This document shows, piece by piece, positions 45,101-52,855 of a DNA stretch of 64,000 bases. How positions within the stretch are numbered: position 1 is the stretch's first letter; each line of letters starts with the position of its first letter. The notes below the pieces were generated by a model, which did no database searches, was not told where the DNA came from, and was given only the letters and a program-made list of their open reading frames with translations. The translations under genes were made by a program, and so were the position numbers. Source of the DNA: Sulfuritalea sp. (GTDB lineage Bacteria > Pseudomonadota > Gammaproteobacteria > Burkholderiales > Rhodocyclaceae); the NCBI GenBank assembly GCA_022842325.1, contig JALHPU010000009.1:62001-126000 (forward strand), written 5' to 3'.

Positions 45101-45287
45101 TGATGAGCTCGACTTCTTCGGGATCGAGCCGTTCGTTGAGTGCGGTATAGCCCGACAGGTCTGAAAACACGATGCTGGCATGACGCCGCTGGCCCTCTTC
45201 CGGCACGAGCCCGGCGGTCCGCGTACCGCAGTGCGGACAGAATTTCGCGTCGACCGGCAACGCGTGATGGCAGTTGGCGCAGGTCAT
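42123..45287 (-). CDS. Class III adenylate/guanylate cyclase-AAA ATPase-TPR regulatory protein
   Basis: 1054 residues from ATG 45287. N-terminal zinc ribbon (CANCHHALPVDAKFCPHCG, residues 3-21), class III nucleotide cyclase domain (about 36-220, metal-binding Asp in FSDLSGYTAL and FIGDEVVALFG), then a large AAA/STAND-type ATPase (P-loop GDPGIGKTRL; LLLVEDVHWAD Walker B) and C-terminal TPR-like helical repeats to the end. Proteins of this build are common orphan signalling enzymes. Cyclase activity looks possible, though nucleotide specificity cannot be judged. It is divergent from the acyl-CoA synthetase at 45372, with 84 bases between, so the two may share a control region. Confidence 0.85.
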   Translation of the reverse strand: MTCANCHHALPVDAKFCPHCGTRTAGLVPEEGQRRHASIVFSDLSGYTALNERLDPEEVELIMARIKQAATRIVASHGGVINQFIGDEVVALFGIPVARRDDPGRAVRAARELHAAVRAIGKEVEQRVGHALTMHSGINTGLIVARRSDSRDGHFALTGDTVNTGARLLGLAAADEVVIGPDTWREVGSQFSVVVGQPIEVKGKEHAITPYRIVGELAADPVARPSIVGRDEELRRFAALVAACGGQSQGGVAVVRGDPGIGKTRLVAEFGELAQGHGLSCHAAAVLDFSVGRGGDAMRNLMRSLLGIAADAGAGDSRTALDEALDAGWVEREQELFLCDLLDIAPRPELRALDAALTGAVREQGARVAISGLVRAAARRRPLLLLVEDVHWADAATLERIAALARVTADGAVLLVLTTRIDGDPTRSGLGDRAREGHVTAFDLAPLAADSAVELASRFAGLDAGALREIVERAEGNPLFLEQLLLNAGSATLAVLPGSIQALVLARMDQLPVAARHLFQAAAVLGQRFSLEALRYLVADESCDCGDLVARQLLRPAGADWLFSHALIRDGAYASLLKSRRRELHARAAEWFAARDPGLCAEHYELAGDARAAGAYLAASSAEAQRYRYERALTLAERGLALAREPGERHALGLMRARMLLDGGRAQEAIAAASETLEYAATPAERAASLILQAAAMRIVDRADAALAALAEAEPLARAAGSELDLARLHHLRGGFYFVLGRSADCLREHEASLARARAAGSVEAEANALSGLGDASYVSGRMRTAQERFGVCVELAQGHGLGRIEVANKHMLGWTLHYLGRFDEALAVGEDAVAMARQVAAQRTEAVARQTIAYTQGWLMGRLAPALEHLDRALPVVRALGAARFEAQNLVFRVLLELRAGRRERAQVLARDALACCRSTAMGFIGPTALGVLGQTTTDEAERQQALAEGEALLAQGSISHNHFDFHACAIDASLESRDFAAVERYCAALERYTAAEPIPWSDLAIARGRLLARHGRGDAGAELGKALQALREQTARLGFDVWLPALDAAMAE

Positions 45288-45371
45288 AAGAATAATTATG
45301 CGCGTGCTGCCGTTGCGCCGTAAACCGGCAAGCGTGGCTCCACAGGGCACAAATTTGCTACATTCCACTCC

Positions 45372-46880
45372 ATGAGCATCAACATCGCCCACTTGCTGGC
45401 GCGCGCGGCGCGCCTCCATCCGCAGCGCCCGGCGCTGGCCCGCGGCGTACGCCTGCTGGCGAATTACGCCGAATTGGGCGCGCGCGTTGCCCGCCTTGCC
45501 GGCGGGCTGGCGGCGCGCCTGCAGCCCAACGACCGCGTCGCCTTGGTGATGAAGAACTGCCCGGCTTACCTCGAACTGATGTTCGCCTGCTGGCACGCGG
45601 GCCTGGTCGTGGTGCCGATCAATGCCAAGCTGCACCCGAAGGAACTCGAATTCATCCTCGCCGACTGTGGAGCGCGGTTGTGCTTCGCCAGCGGCGATCT
45701 CTATCCGGCTCTGGCCGAACTGGCGGTCGCCGGCATGGAACAAGTAGTCGATGTCGACGGCCCTGCGTATGCACAGCTTGGCGACGCTGCGCCGATTTCG
45801 GTCGCCGCAAGCGGCGCCGACGATGCCGCCTGGCTGTTCTACACCAGCGGCACCACCGGCCGGCCCAAGGGCGTAACGCTGACCATGCGCAACCTGATGG
45901 CGGCGCTGCTCAACTATTTCTCCGACGTCGACAATATCGCGCCGGGCGACGCCATCATCCACGCCGCGCCGATGTCGCACGGCTCGGGCTTCTACATGCT
46001 GCCGCACGTCGCCCACGGCGGCCTCAACGTGGTGCCCGAATCGGGCGGCTTCGATCCGGCCGAGATCTACGAACTGCTGCAGGTGCATCGCGGCGTGACG
46101 ATGTTCGCCGCGCCAACCATGGTCAAGCGTCTGGTCGATCATCCGGGTGCAGCCGACAGCTCGGGGCTGAAGACCATCGTCTACGGCGGCGGGCCGATGT
46201 ATGTGGCCGATTGCCAGGCGGCGCTGGCCCGCCTCGGTTGCAAGCTGGTGCAGATCTACGGCCAGGGCGAATCGCCGATGACCATCACCTGCCTCGACAA
46301 GGCGATGCATGCCGATACGGCGCATCCGCGTTACGCACAGCGCCTGGCCTCGGTCGGCCACGCCTTCACCGGAGTCGAGGTTCGCGTCGCGGATGCCGAC
46401 GACAATCCCCTGCCCACCGGCGAGATCGGCGAGATCCTGGTGCGGGGCGACACAGTGATGGCCGGCTACTGGAACAATCCCGCCGCCAGCGCCGAAACCC
46501 TGCGCAATGGCTGGTTGCACACCGGCGATGTCGGCAGTCTCGACGAGGACGGCTTCCTGACGCTGAAGGACCGCAGCAAGGACGTGATCATCTCGGGCGG
46601 CTCGAACATTTATCCGCGCGAAGTCGAGGAAGTCCTGCTGCGCCATCCGGCGCTCAGCGAAGTGTCGGTGGTCGGCCAGGCCGATGCCGAATGGGGCGAG
46701 ATCGTGGTCGCCTTCATCGTCGCCCGCGGCGCGGCGCCCGAGAGCGCCGAGCTCGACGCGCTGTGCCTGGCCAACATCGCCCGCTTCAAGCGGCCCAAAC
46801 GTTATGTCGTGGTCGATGCGCTGCCCAAGAACAATACCGGCAAGGTGCTGAAGACGCAGCTGCGCGAACTGCTGGCCTGA
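45372..46880 (+). CDS. AMP-forming acyl-CoA synthetase
   Basis: 502 residues. Motifs: FYTSGTTGRPKGV (about 157-169), a YGQGESPMT variant of the usual YGxTE loop, HTGDVG, GGSNIYPREVE and the catalytic lysine in PKNNTGKVLKTQL. It activates an unidentified carboxylic acid to its CoA ester. No operator-like motif was found upstream, so it is not clearly in the GntR regulon. It could be a second ligase of the aromatic pathway (arylsuccinate, aminobenzoate) or a fatty-acid type. Convergent with the diguanylate cyclase gene; a hairpin overlaps both stop codons. Confidence 0.85.
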   Translation: MSINIAHLLARAARLHPQRPALARGVRLLANYAELGARVARLAGGLAARLQPNDRVALVMKNCPAYLELMFACWHAGLVVVPINAKLHPKELEFILADCGARLCFASGDLYPALAELAVAGMEQVVDVDGPAYAQLGDAAPISVAASGADDAAWLFYTSGTTGRPKGVTLTMRNLMAALLNYFSDVDNIAPGDAIIHAAPMSHGSGFYMLPHVAHGGLNVVPESGGFDPAEIYELLQVHRGVTMFAAPTMVKRLVDHPGAADSSGLKTIVYGGGPMYVADCQAALARLGCKLVQIYGQGESPMTITCLDKAMHADTAHPRYAQRLASVGHAFTGVEVRVADADDNPLPTGEIGEILVRGDTVMAGYWNNPAASAETLRNGWLHTGDVGSLDEDGFLTLKDRSKDVIISGGSNIYPREVEEVLLRHPALSEVSVVGQADAEWGEIVVAFIVARGAAPESAELDALCLANIARFKRPKRYVVVDALPKNNTGKVLKTQLRELLA

Positions 46881-46914
46881 GCCGCCGCCAGGCAGCGGGC
46901 AACCGGCTCAGGCC
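46874..46914. terminator. Bidirectional hairpin overlapping both convergent stop codons
   Basis: Perfect 11-bp stem: GGCCTGAGCCG at 46874-46884 and CGGCTCAGGCC at 46904-46914, loop of 19 bases. The left arm contains the TGA of the acyl-CoA synthetase and the right arm the TGA of the minus-strand cyclase. No T-tract on either side. Confidence 0.55.
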
Positions 46915-48593
46915 ATGCTGTCGGGTGCCGTGCATACCCGGTTGCGTCCGTGTTGCTTGGCCCTGTACAGCGCTGCATCGGCCAGCTTGAGCAAGTCCTC
47001 GCCGCTGCTTGCATCGCGGCCCGGAACCCCGGCGACGCCGATGCTGACGGTCACCTGCAGCCCGTCGATGCTCAGTGCCGCAATCTTGAGGCGCAGGCTC
47101 TCGGCCAGTTCCGCACCTGCCTCCTGCGCCACCCCGGGCATCACGACGACCATTTCTTCGCCCCCGTAGCGACAGGGAATCACTGCCGGCCGCGAGACCG
47201 AGCCGAGCACGCTGCCGATCGAACTCAGCACCCGGTCACCGCACTCATGGCCATGTGTATCATTGAAGTTCTTGAAGTGATCAACGTCCAGCATCATCAC
47301 CGACAGCGGCTGCGCGTAGCGCTGCCAGCGCTTGAACTCGATCGCCAGTACCGAGTCGAAATGGCGTCGATTGCGCAGACCGGTCAATGCATCGGTGATC
47401 GACTGCTCCCTGAGTTGGGCTTCCAGGCGCTTTTCCTCGGTGACATCGCGCAAGAGGGCGGCTGAGCCGATCGCACCGCCGTCGGAGTTGCGTATCGTCG
47501 ATGCCTGCACGCCGAGGATCCGGCCTTGCCATTCGCGCAGCACCGAACCACTCTCCTCGCGGTTCGCAGCAAGCCTAGCAGCCAGCCAGTCGGGGTCGTC
47601 AAACAGTGCCAGAAAGCCCTCGCCGACAACCTGTGCCTCATTCTTGCCCAGCAGCCGCTCGGCCGCCTTGTTGACCAGCACCACCTTCTGCGCGGCATCG
47701 GTGACCACGATCCCGGAATCGGCGCCCTGGATGACGGAGCTGAGTTTGTCCTGTTCGTCCTTGAGTCCATCGTAAATCGCGATCAGCTCGTCGCTCATGT
47801 GGTTGAAGGACTGTGCCATGTGCCCCAGTTCGTCGTCGGCTGCGGCCGGCAGCCGCACCGACAGGTCGCCCCGGGCGGCGGACTCGATCGCCCGGGAAAA
47901 ATCCACGATCTGGGACACCACGGTGCGAAGTGCCGCCCAGTAGATCAGGACGACCATGATCAGCAGCGCAATCGCAATCAGTGCCATCGACAGTTGCCAG
48001 GTCCTCTGGATGTCGGCATCGAGTTCCACCAGCGAGATCGTCAGCTTGAGCACGCCGCGAACCTTCTCGCCGTCGTCGTGGCAATGCTGGCACCCATCCT
48101 GCGCCAGGATCGGCCCGAGCGATGTCGCCAGCCGCTCGCCGCCCGGCATCACCTGATAGAGGAATACCCGCTTCCCCGTCTCCCGCACGCGAGTCAGTCC
48201 CGGGTCCGTGGCGGCAAGAATCTGCGTCGTTTGCGCGGAGGCCACATGGCCGAGAAACTCGACCCGCCCGAGTTTCCGATTCACGTCGTCGACGGTCTCG
48301 TTATCGATGAAAGCCTCGCTGCCATCGATGCGCAGAATCCGGAAATCCACCACGTTGGGCACGCTCTTCAGCCGCTCCGAAAAATCCGGCGCCACCTTGG
48401 CATGCTTGGCGAGCATCACCGCAGCCAGTCCCTCTTCAACGCTCTCGCTGGTCTTGGTCAGCGCCAGCTCGGTTTCGCGCGTCATGACCTGATCCTGGCG
48501 TATCGCATAACTGACGACGATCCCGATCACCCCAAGAATGACAACCACGCCGACGGCAAACAGCAGCCGATCGCCGATGCGCTTGAAATGCAT
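46908..48593 (-). CDS. Membrane diguanylate cyclase with periplasmic haem-c (CxxCH) sensor domain
   Basis: 561 residues. Transmembrane helix at 10-30, periplasmic DUF3365/Tll0287-like domain (about 35-200) with a c-type haem motif C168-Q-H-C171-H172, second helix (about 208-228), HAMP, PAS (about 285-390) and GGDEF (about 400-555). The active-site motif is GGEEM, a tolerated variant of GGEEF. It likely makes c-di-GMP in response to redox state or a gas ligand at the haem. Two bases separate it from the paralogue upstream, so they form an operon. The ATG at 48593 follows the upstream stop directly. Confidence 0.88.
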   Translation of the reverse strand: MHFKRIGDRLLFAVGVVVILGVIGIVVSYAIRQDQVMTRETELALTKTSESVEEGLAAVMLAKHAKVAPDFSERLKSVPNVVDFRILRIDGSEAFIDNETVDDVNRKLGRVEFLGHVASAQTTQILAATDPGLTRVRETGKRVFLYQVMPGGERLATSLGPILAQDGCQHCHDDGEKVRGVLKLTISLVELDADIQRTWQLSMALIAIALLIMVVLIYWAALRTVVSQIVDFSRAIESAARGDLSVRLPAAADDELGHMAQSFNHMSDELIAIYDGLKDEQDKLSSVIQGADSGIVVTDAAQKVVLVNKAAERLLGKNEAQVVGEGFLALFDDPDWLAARLAANREESGSVLREWQGRILGVQASTIRNSDGGAIGSAALLRDVTEEKRLEAQLREQSITDALTGLRNRRHFDSVLAIEFKRWQRYAQPLSVMMLDVDHFKNFNDTHGHECGDRVLSSIGSVLGSVSRPAVIPCRYGGEEMVVVMPGVAQEAGAELAESLRLKIAALSIDGLQVTVSIGVAGVPGRDASSGEDLLKLADAALYRAKQHGRNRVCTAPDSMA

Positions 48594-48595
48594 GT

Positions 48596-50290
48596 TCAAG
48601 CCGCTCCCCCCGACGCGACCCTGACACGATTGCGCCCGTCTTCCTTGGCCCGATAGAGCGCCGCATCGGCCAGCTCGATCAGGGCGGACGGCGTTTGTGC
48701 TGCCGTCTCGCCGAGTCCCGCAACGCCAATGCTGATCGTCACCTTGAGGCCGTCGACTTGCATGGCCGCGACAGCCTCGCGGATCCGCTCGGCGAGAACC
48801 ACTGCTCCATCCTGCGATGTCTCGCGCGCGATCACCAAGAACTCCTCGCCGCCGTAGCGACAAACGGTATCGAGAACTTCCCGGACACAGGACAGTGCCG
48901 TCTGCGCAAACGCCTTGAGCACGCGATCACCCTGATCGTGCCCATGGAGATCATTGAATTTCTTGAAATGGTCCACATCGAACATCAGGATCGACAGGGG
49001 CCGCGACTGTTCGCGCGCCAGCGCAAACTCGGTCATCAGCGTTTCGTCGAGCGCGCGCCGGTTCGCCAGGCCGGTCAAGGCGTCGATATTCGACAACTCG
49101 CGCAGCTTCTGTTCGAGCCGCCTTTCGTTGCTTATGTCGCGAATTACCACGGTATGTCCGCGAGCGCTGCCGTCGGCATGGCAGATCATCGAGACATGGA
49201 CGGCGAGGACGCGCTCGTTGTAAAGGATCACTTCCGACCGTGCTGCCTGTTCCGGCAGACGTTCGAGAAGCCGGCCCATCCGCTGCGGATCGTCGAGCAG
49301 GGCGGGCAGACCCTGTTCGACTATCCGGGCGGCGTCCTTGCCGAGCAGGCCCTCCGCCGCGGAATTGACCAGCACGACGCGCCCGGTTTCATCGCTGACG
49401 ACAATACCCTCCTCGGTGCCCATGATGATGGTCTCAAGCTTGTTGTGTTCGCGGGTAAAACCTTCATAGGTGCTGCGCAGTTCGCTGGTCATGCGATTGA
49501 AGCTGGTGGCCATGTTCGACAACTCGTCGCGACCGAGAACCGGGACGGTTTGCAGCAGGTCGCCGGTCGCGACCCGCTTCATCGCCGCCGAAACGATCTC
49601 GATCGGATGCAGGATGTAGCGATTGAGAACCAGGGTCGTCACCAGGAATACGGCAAGCAGTGCCCCGGCAAGGACGCCTCCGGCCTGAAGCCACGTCTGC
49701 CGCACGGCAGCCCGGGTGCCGGCGAGCGAGGCCGTCAGCTCCAATACGCCGAGTACCGGAGTTTCCCTGCCGTGGCAGCGCTGACACCGCTTGACACTCT
49801 TGATCGGCAGCAGAAAGCTCAGGAACTCTTCGTCGTCTCGGGTGTTGTAGAAGTAAACGAACTGCTGCGTCTGGATCGCCTTCTGCAAATTCACGTCGTC
49901 GGGTGCCAGGACCTGAAGCTTTTCTTCCCTGGCATGCAGCGGAAACTCGTCTACGTCGCGAAATTCATTGACCTTCCTGACCGTCTCGTTGTCCTTGAAG
50001 GCCTCGAGCCCATTGGTACGCAGGATGCGGAAATCCTCGATATCGCCGACGCCCTTGAGTTTTTCGGCGTAAAGCGTGGAGACGTCCGCCGAGCCGGTGA
50101 TCATGACGACCTGCAAGCCCTGATTGACGCTGTCGAGCAACTGATGGATCGAGCGCTCGTTCTGCAACAGGATGTTTCGCTCCTGCTGCTGCGCATAGAA
50201 GTAGACGATGGCGCCAAAACCTGCCGCGATTATCAGGCAGATGGCAATGGTCAGTTTGCGACCGAGCGAAAACAGGCCGAAGCGATTCAT
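48596..50290 (-). CDS. Membrane diguanylate cyclase with periplasmic haem-c (CxxCH) sensor domain (paralogue)
   Basis: 564 residues from ATG 50290 (a GTG at 50302 is possible). Same architecture as the downstream gene: helix (12-32), periplasmic domain with C169-Q-R-C172-H173, helix (about 205-225), HAMP, PAS and GGDEF with intact GGEEF and the FDVDHFKKFND metal site. The two proteins are clearly diverged copies and differ most in the sensor domain, which suggests different ligands or redox ranges. First gene of the pair. Confidence 0.88.
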   Translation of the reverse strand: MNRFGLFSLGRKLTIAICLIIAAGFGAIVYFYAQQQERNILLQNERSIHQLLDSVNQGLQVVMITGSADVSTLYAEKLKGVGDIEDFRILRTNGLEAFKDNETVRKVNEFRDVDEFPLHAREEKLQVLAPDDVNLQKAIQTQQFVYFYNTRDDEEFLSFLLPIKSVKRCQRCHGRETPVLGVLELTASLAGTRAAVRQTWLQAGGVLAGALLAVFLVTTLVLNRYILHPIEIVSAAMKRVATGDLLQTVPVLGRDELSNMATSFNRMTSELRSTYEGFTREHNKLETIIMGTEEGIVVSDETGRVVLVNSAAEGLLGKDAARIVEQGLPALLDDPQRMGRLLERLPEQAARSEVILYNERVLAVHVSMICHADGSARGHTVVIRDISNERRLEQKLRELSNIDALTGLANRRALDETLMTEFALAREQSRPLSILMFDVDHFKKFNDLHGHDQGDRVLKAFAQTALSCVREVLDTVCRYGGEEFLVIARETSQDGAVVLAERIREAVAAMQVDGLKVTISIGVAGLGETAAQTPSALIELADAALYRAKEDGRNRVRVASGGAA

Positions 50291-50629
50291 TTCGCGCGGC
50301 ACGGGATGAGGAAATTGAAACTGGTGTCTCTGTATGTGTTCATCTTTACTCGTCGTGACAACAGATCATGCTCCTGCCCGACACGGATCATACAGAGCCA
50401 GCCCCGATACCGGTGCCGCCATCGCCGGCCTGCACTGCTGCGTTGCAGCAACACGGTCAACCCTCCCCGGCCTTCTCGCGCCGCGGCGCAGGAGTCGACA
50501 CCTTCGGCGAAAGCGAATTGCGAATTATTCCGACCGCCAAGAAATGCTTATGTCCCAATACGACGAATCTAGTAGACATGATTTCGTCGCTGCTAGACTA
50601 AATACATAACAAAAGGGAGGGAGTACATC
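50291..50629. other. Divergent intergenic region between sensor cyclases and CZB protein
   Basis: About 340 bases with promoters for both sides. The stretch from about 50560 to 50612 is AT-rich and leads to a strong AAAGGGAGGGAG ribosome-binding site of the CZB gene, so its promoter is probably there. No gene or RNA recognised. Confidence 0.4.
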
Positions 50630-51460
50630 ATGGGCATGCTGGACTGGTTCAAGGGCATTTTGCAGGGGGAAGACAAATCCGCCAAAGCCGGGTCGGTGGC
50701 AGCATTGCAACCGGGGGCGGACGAGAAGGGTGCGGAGGTTGCGGGCCTTAATTTCAAGACGGCGGTCGACGCCCACATGAAGTGGAAGGTTCGTCTCGAA
50801 AGCTACATCAACGGCACCAGCACCGAGCAGCTCAAGGTCGAGGTGGTTTCACGCGACGACCAGTGTCCGCTCGGCAAGTGGATCCACGACGTGGGCGGCG
50901 AGAAGTTCGGTTATTCGGAGACCTTCTTCGACATGAAGGCCCACCACGCCCACTTCCATCGCTGCGCCGGTGAAGTGCTGTCGGCAGCGCAGGCGGGCGA
51001 GACCGCCAAGGCCACCAAACTGCTGCAGGGCGGCGATTACATCAAGGCCTCGGAACGGGTCAAGATGCTGCTGGCGCGGATGTTCATACTCGCCTCCGAC
51101 GGCAAGGAAGCCATCGACTCCCATCTCAAATGGAAGGAGCGCCTGCGCGCCTACATCAAGGGCGAAAGTCGCGAGGAACTCTCGGTCGACAAGGTTTCGC
51201 GCGACGACATGTGTCCCCTGGGCTACTGGCTCAACGGCATCGGCGGCGAACGCTTTGGCGCCTCGCCGGCCTTCTCGGTGCTCAAGGCGCGCCACAGCCA
51301 TTTCCATCGCTGCGCCGGCGAAGTGCTGAGCCTCGCCCAGCAGGGCGAGCGCGAAAAGGCGCTGCAACTGCTGGAGCATGGCGCTTATCCCGACGCCTCG
51401 CAGCAGGTCGCCGCGGCGGTCGTCACGCTCTTCGAAGGCCAGAAAAAAGCTGCCGCCTGA
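50630..51460 (+). CDS. Stand-alone tandem CZB (zinc-binding) domain protein
   Basis: 276 residues, soluble, no membrane segment. Two CZB domains (about 43-120 and 160-235), each with the full zinc-site pattern: HxKWK, a D-x-CPLG-x-W motif, and a HxHFHRCAGE helix. CZB domains sense zinc or hypochlorite in chemoreceptors and in the diguanylate cyclase DgcZ. Here there is no output domain, so it may act on a partner such as the neighbouring sensor cyclases, or buffer zinc. Strong ribosome-binding site. The two copies are similar enough to be an internal duplication. Confidence 0.85.
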   Translation: MGMLDWFKGILQGEDKSAKAGSVAALQPGADEKGAEVAGLNFKTAVDAHMKWKVRLESYINGTSTEQLKVEVVSRDDQCPLGKWIHDVGGEKFGYSETFFDMKAHHAHFHRCAGEVLSAAQAGETAKATKLLQGGDYIKASERVKMLLARMFILASDGKEAIDSHLKWKERLRAYIKGESREELSVDKVSRDDMCPLGYWLNGIGGERFGASPAFSVLKARHSHFHRCAGEVLSLAQQGEREKALQLLEHGAYPDASQQVAAAVVTLFEGQKKAAA

Positions 51461-51548
51461 GCTCAAAATTCCGGCCGGGGTTTTCCCGGCCGGACTTGAG
51501 CGGCGAACCCCCGTTACACCAACGCAACTCGTTTCGGAGCGCCTGCTG

Positions 51549-52712
51549 ATGCAGCCCGGCCCCAGGGAAATCGTTACGCCATTCCGCCCGATTCCGCTCG
51601 AAGTGCCGGAGGGCATGAAGCCCAACGAGTTCTTCAACAGCGCCGAAAACCTCGCCGACCTGGTGCACAACAATGGCCTGCTGAAGAATCCGGAAGGCCT
51701 GCTGCTGTATCGCAAGGCGCTCGGCCACAGCAACGAGTTCGACTGCTCGATCATCTACGACACCTCGCAGGCGATCCTCGATCCGCTCGGCCGCCCGGTA
51801 CGGCGCACGCAGGTGCCCGACGCCGTGAAGAACGTCTGGAACCGCATGAACCAGATCATCGTCGAGTTCATGCTGGAGTGCTATCCCGACCCGGCCCGCC
51901 ACCTGGTGCTGGCCGGCGAAGCCAGCCTCGACGCCACCTGGCCGCTGACCTCGCCCGGCGTGCCGAGCATCCGCATGCTGCACAACCATTTCATCGTCTT
52001 CGACTTGCAGCAGTTGCGCGAGGCGCCGCTGGCCGACGCCGACAATCCGAACCTGACCGACGGCGGCCAGCATTCACTGTTCCAGGCCTACATGCGCGAC
52101 GTGTACCGCGCCTTCTTTGCCGAACTCGACCTGCAGATCCTCAAGCCCTGCACCGAGGAAAGCGGCCGCATCAAGCTTACCGGCTATCCGCAGGGCCTGC
52201 CGAGCTGGGAAGTACGGGGCGGGGCGGCGGCGCTGCAAGAGGTGGGCTTCTGGAAGGAATACGACACCCTGCTCAAAGGCTTCATCGACTTCTACCGCAG
52301 CTTCTTCAGCCAGGTATCGACGCGCAATGCGCCGCTGCCACGCGACATTTATTTCCCCGAACGGGTCGAGGCCCGACTGCAGTTCAACAACGACTTCCTC
52401 AAGACCGCCAAGATGGTGCGCGAGCGCTGCATCCGTGACGCCCGCTATGCCAATGCGATCCGCTGGCAGCCGGCCTTCAAGCAGCTGATCTACCGCAACG
52501 ACGAAGGCAAGCTGATCGTCACCATCAGCCAGAATTCGATCGGCAACGCCATCACCGAACTGCTCGGCGTGGTGGTCAAGCGCGCGCCCGATGCCGACGC
52601 CTACGCCCGCGCCGAGCCGGCGCTGATCGAAAAGCTGCTGGAGGTGCGCCGCCGTCTCGTGGCCGCCGACCTCGGCGAAGGCATCGCCACGCCGCACTGG
52701 CCGGCGGACTAG
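51549..52712 (+). CDS. Conserved-looking hypothetical protein
   Basis: 387 residues from ATG 51549, the first Met after the CZB gene ends; the frame runs further upstream without a better start. No family recognised. It has no signal peptide or membrane segment. Noticeable features are SIRMLHNHFIVFDL in the middle (His-x-His, possibly metal), several aromatic-rich helices (FIDFYRSFFSQ) and the C-terminal PHWPAD. It follows the CZB gene on the same strand by 88 bases and may be co-transcribed. Function cannot be proposed. Confidence 0.65.
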   Translation: MQPGPREIVTPFRPIPLEVPEGMKPNEFFNSAENLADLVHNNGLLKNPEGLLLYRKALGHSNEFDCSIIYDTSQAILDPLGRPVRRTQVPDAVKNVWNRMNQIIVEFMLECYPDPARHLVLAGEASLDATWPLTSPGVPSIRMLHNHFIVFDLQQLREAPLADADNPNLTDGGQHSLFQAYMRDVYRAFFAELDLQILKPCTEESGRIKLTGYPQGLPSWEVRGGAAALQEVGFWKEYDTLLKGFIDFYRSFFSQVSTRNAPLPRDIYFPERVEARLQFNNDFLKTAKMVRERCIRDARYANAIRWQPAFKQLIYRNDEGKLIVTISQNSIGNAITELLGVVVKRAPDADAYARAEPALIEKLLEVRRRLVAADLGEGIATPHWPAD

Positions 52713-52732
52713 CCGCGCGGTAGCGCCGTATC

Positions 52733-52752
52733 GCCGGCGCCGACTGTTGACC
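52733..52752 (+). repeat. Short dispersed repeat, copy 3
   Basis: GCCGGCGCCGACTGTTGACC, matching elements at 13246 and 42105. It lies between the hypothetical gene and the promoter of the beta-oxidation fusion. Confidence 0.5.
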
Positions 52753-52795
52753 CGGCCAGCTCCACCCCTGCCGCCGGACAATTTCCATCCGCCGA

Positions 52796-52850
52796 TTGTG
52801 CGCGCGCCGAGAATATCGGATAATCCTTTGTATACCGCATACACAGGAAC
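52796..52850 (+). promoter_or_regulatory. Promoter and GntR-type operator of the beta-oxidation fusion gene
   Basis: TTGTGC at 52796-52801, 17-base spacer, GATAAT at 52819-52824. Immediately downstream, around the expected transcription start, lies GTATACCGCATAC at 52830-52842, the best dyad (GTAT-N5-ATAC) of the three operator-like sites; it sits in the longer TGTA-N7-TACA frame at 52829-52843. AGGAAC at 52845 is the ribosome-binding site for ATG 52856, so the leader is only about 25 bases. This links the gene to the regulator at 14588. Confidence 0.65.
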
Positions 52851-52855
52851 CGACC

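Noticed and set aside
45288..46646. Upstream extension of the cyclase/ATPase protein to 1507 residues
   Set aside because: The extra N-terminal part is antisense to the acyl-CoA synthetase and has no domain; the zinc-ribbon start at 45287 is natural for this family.
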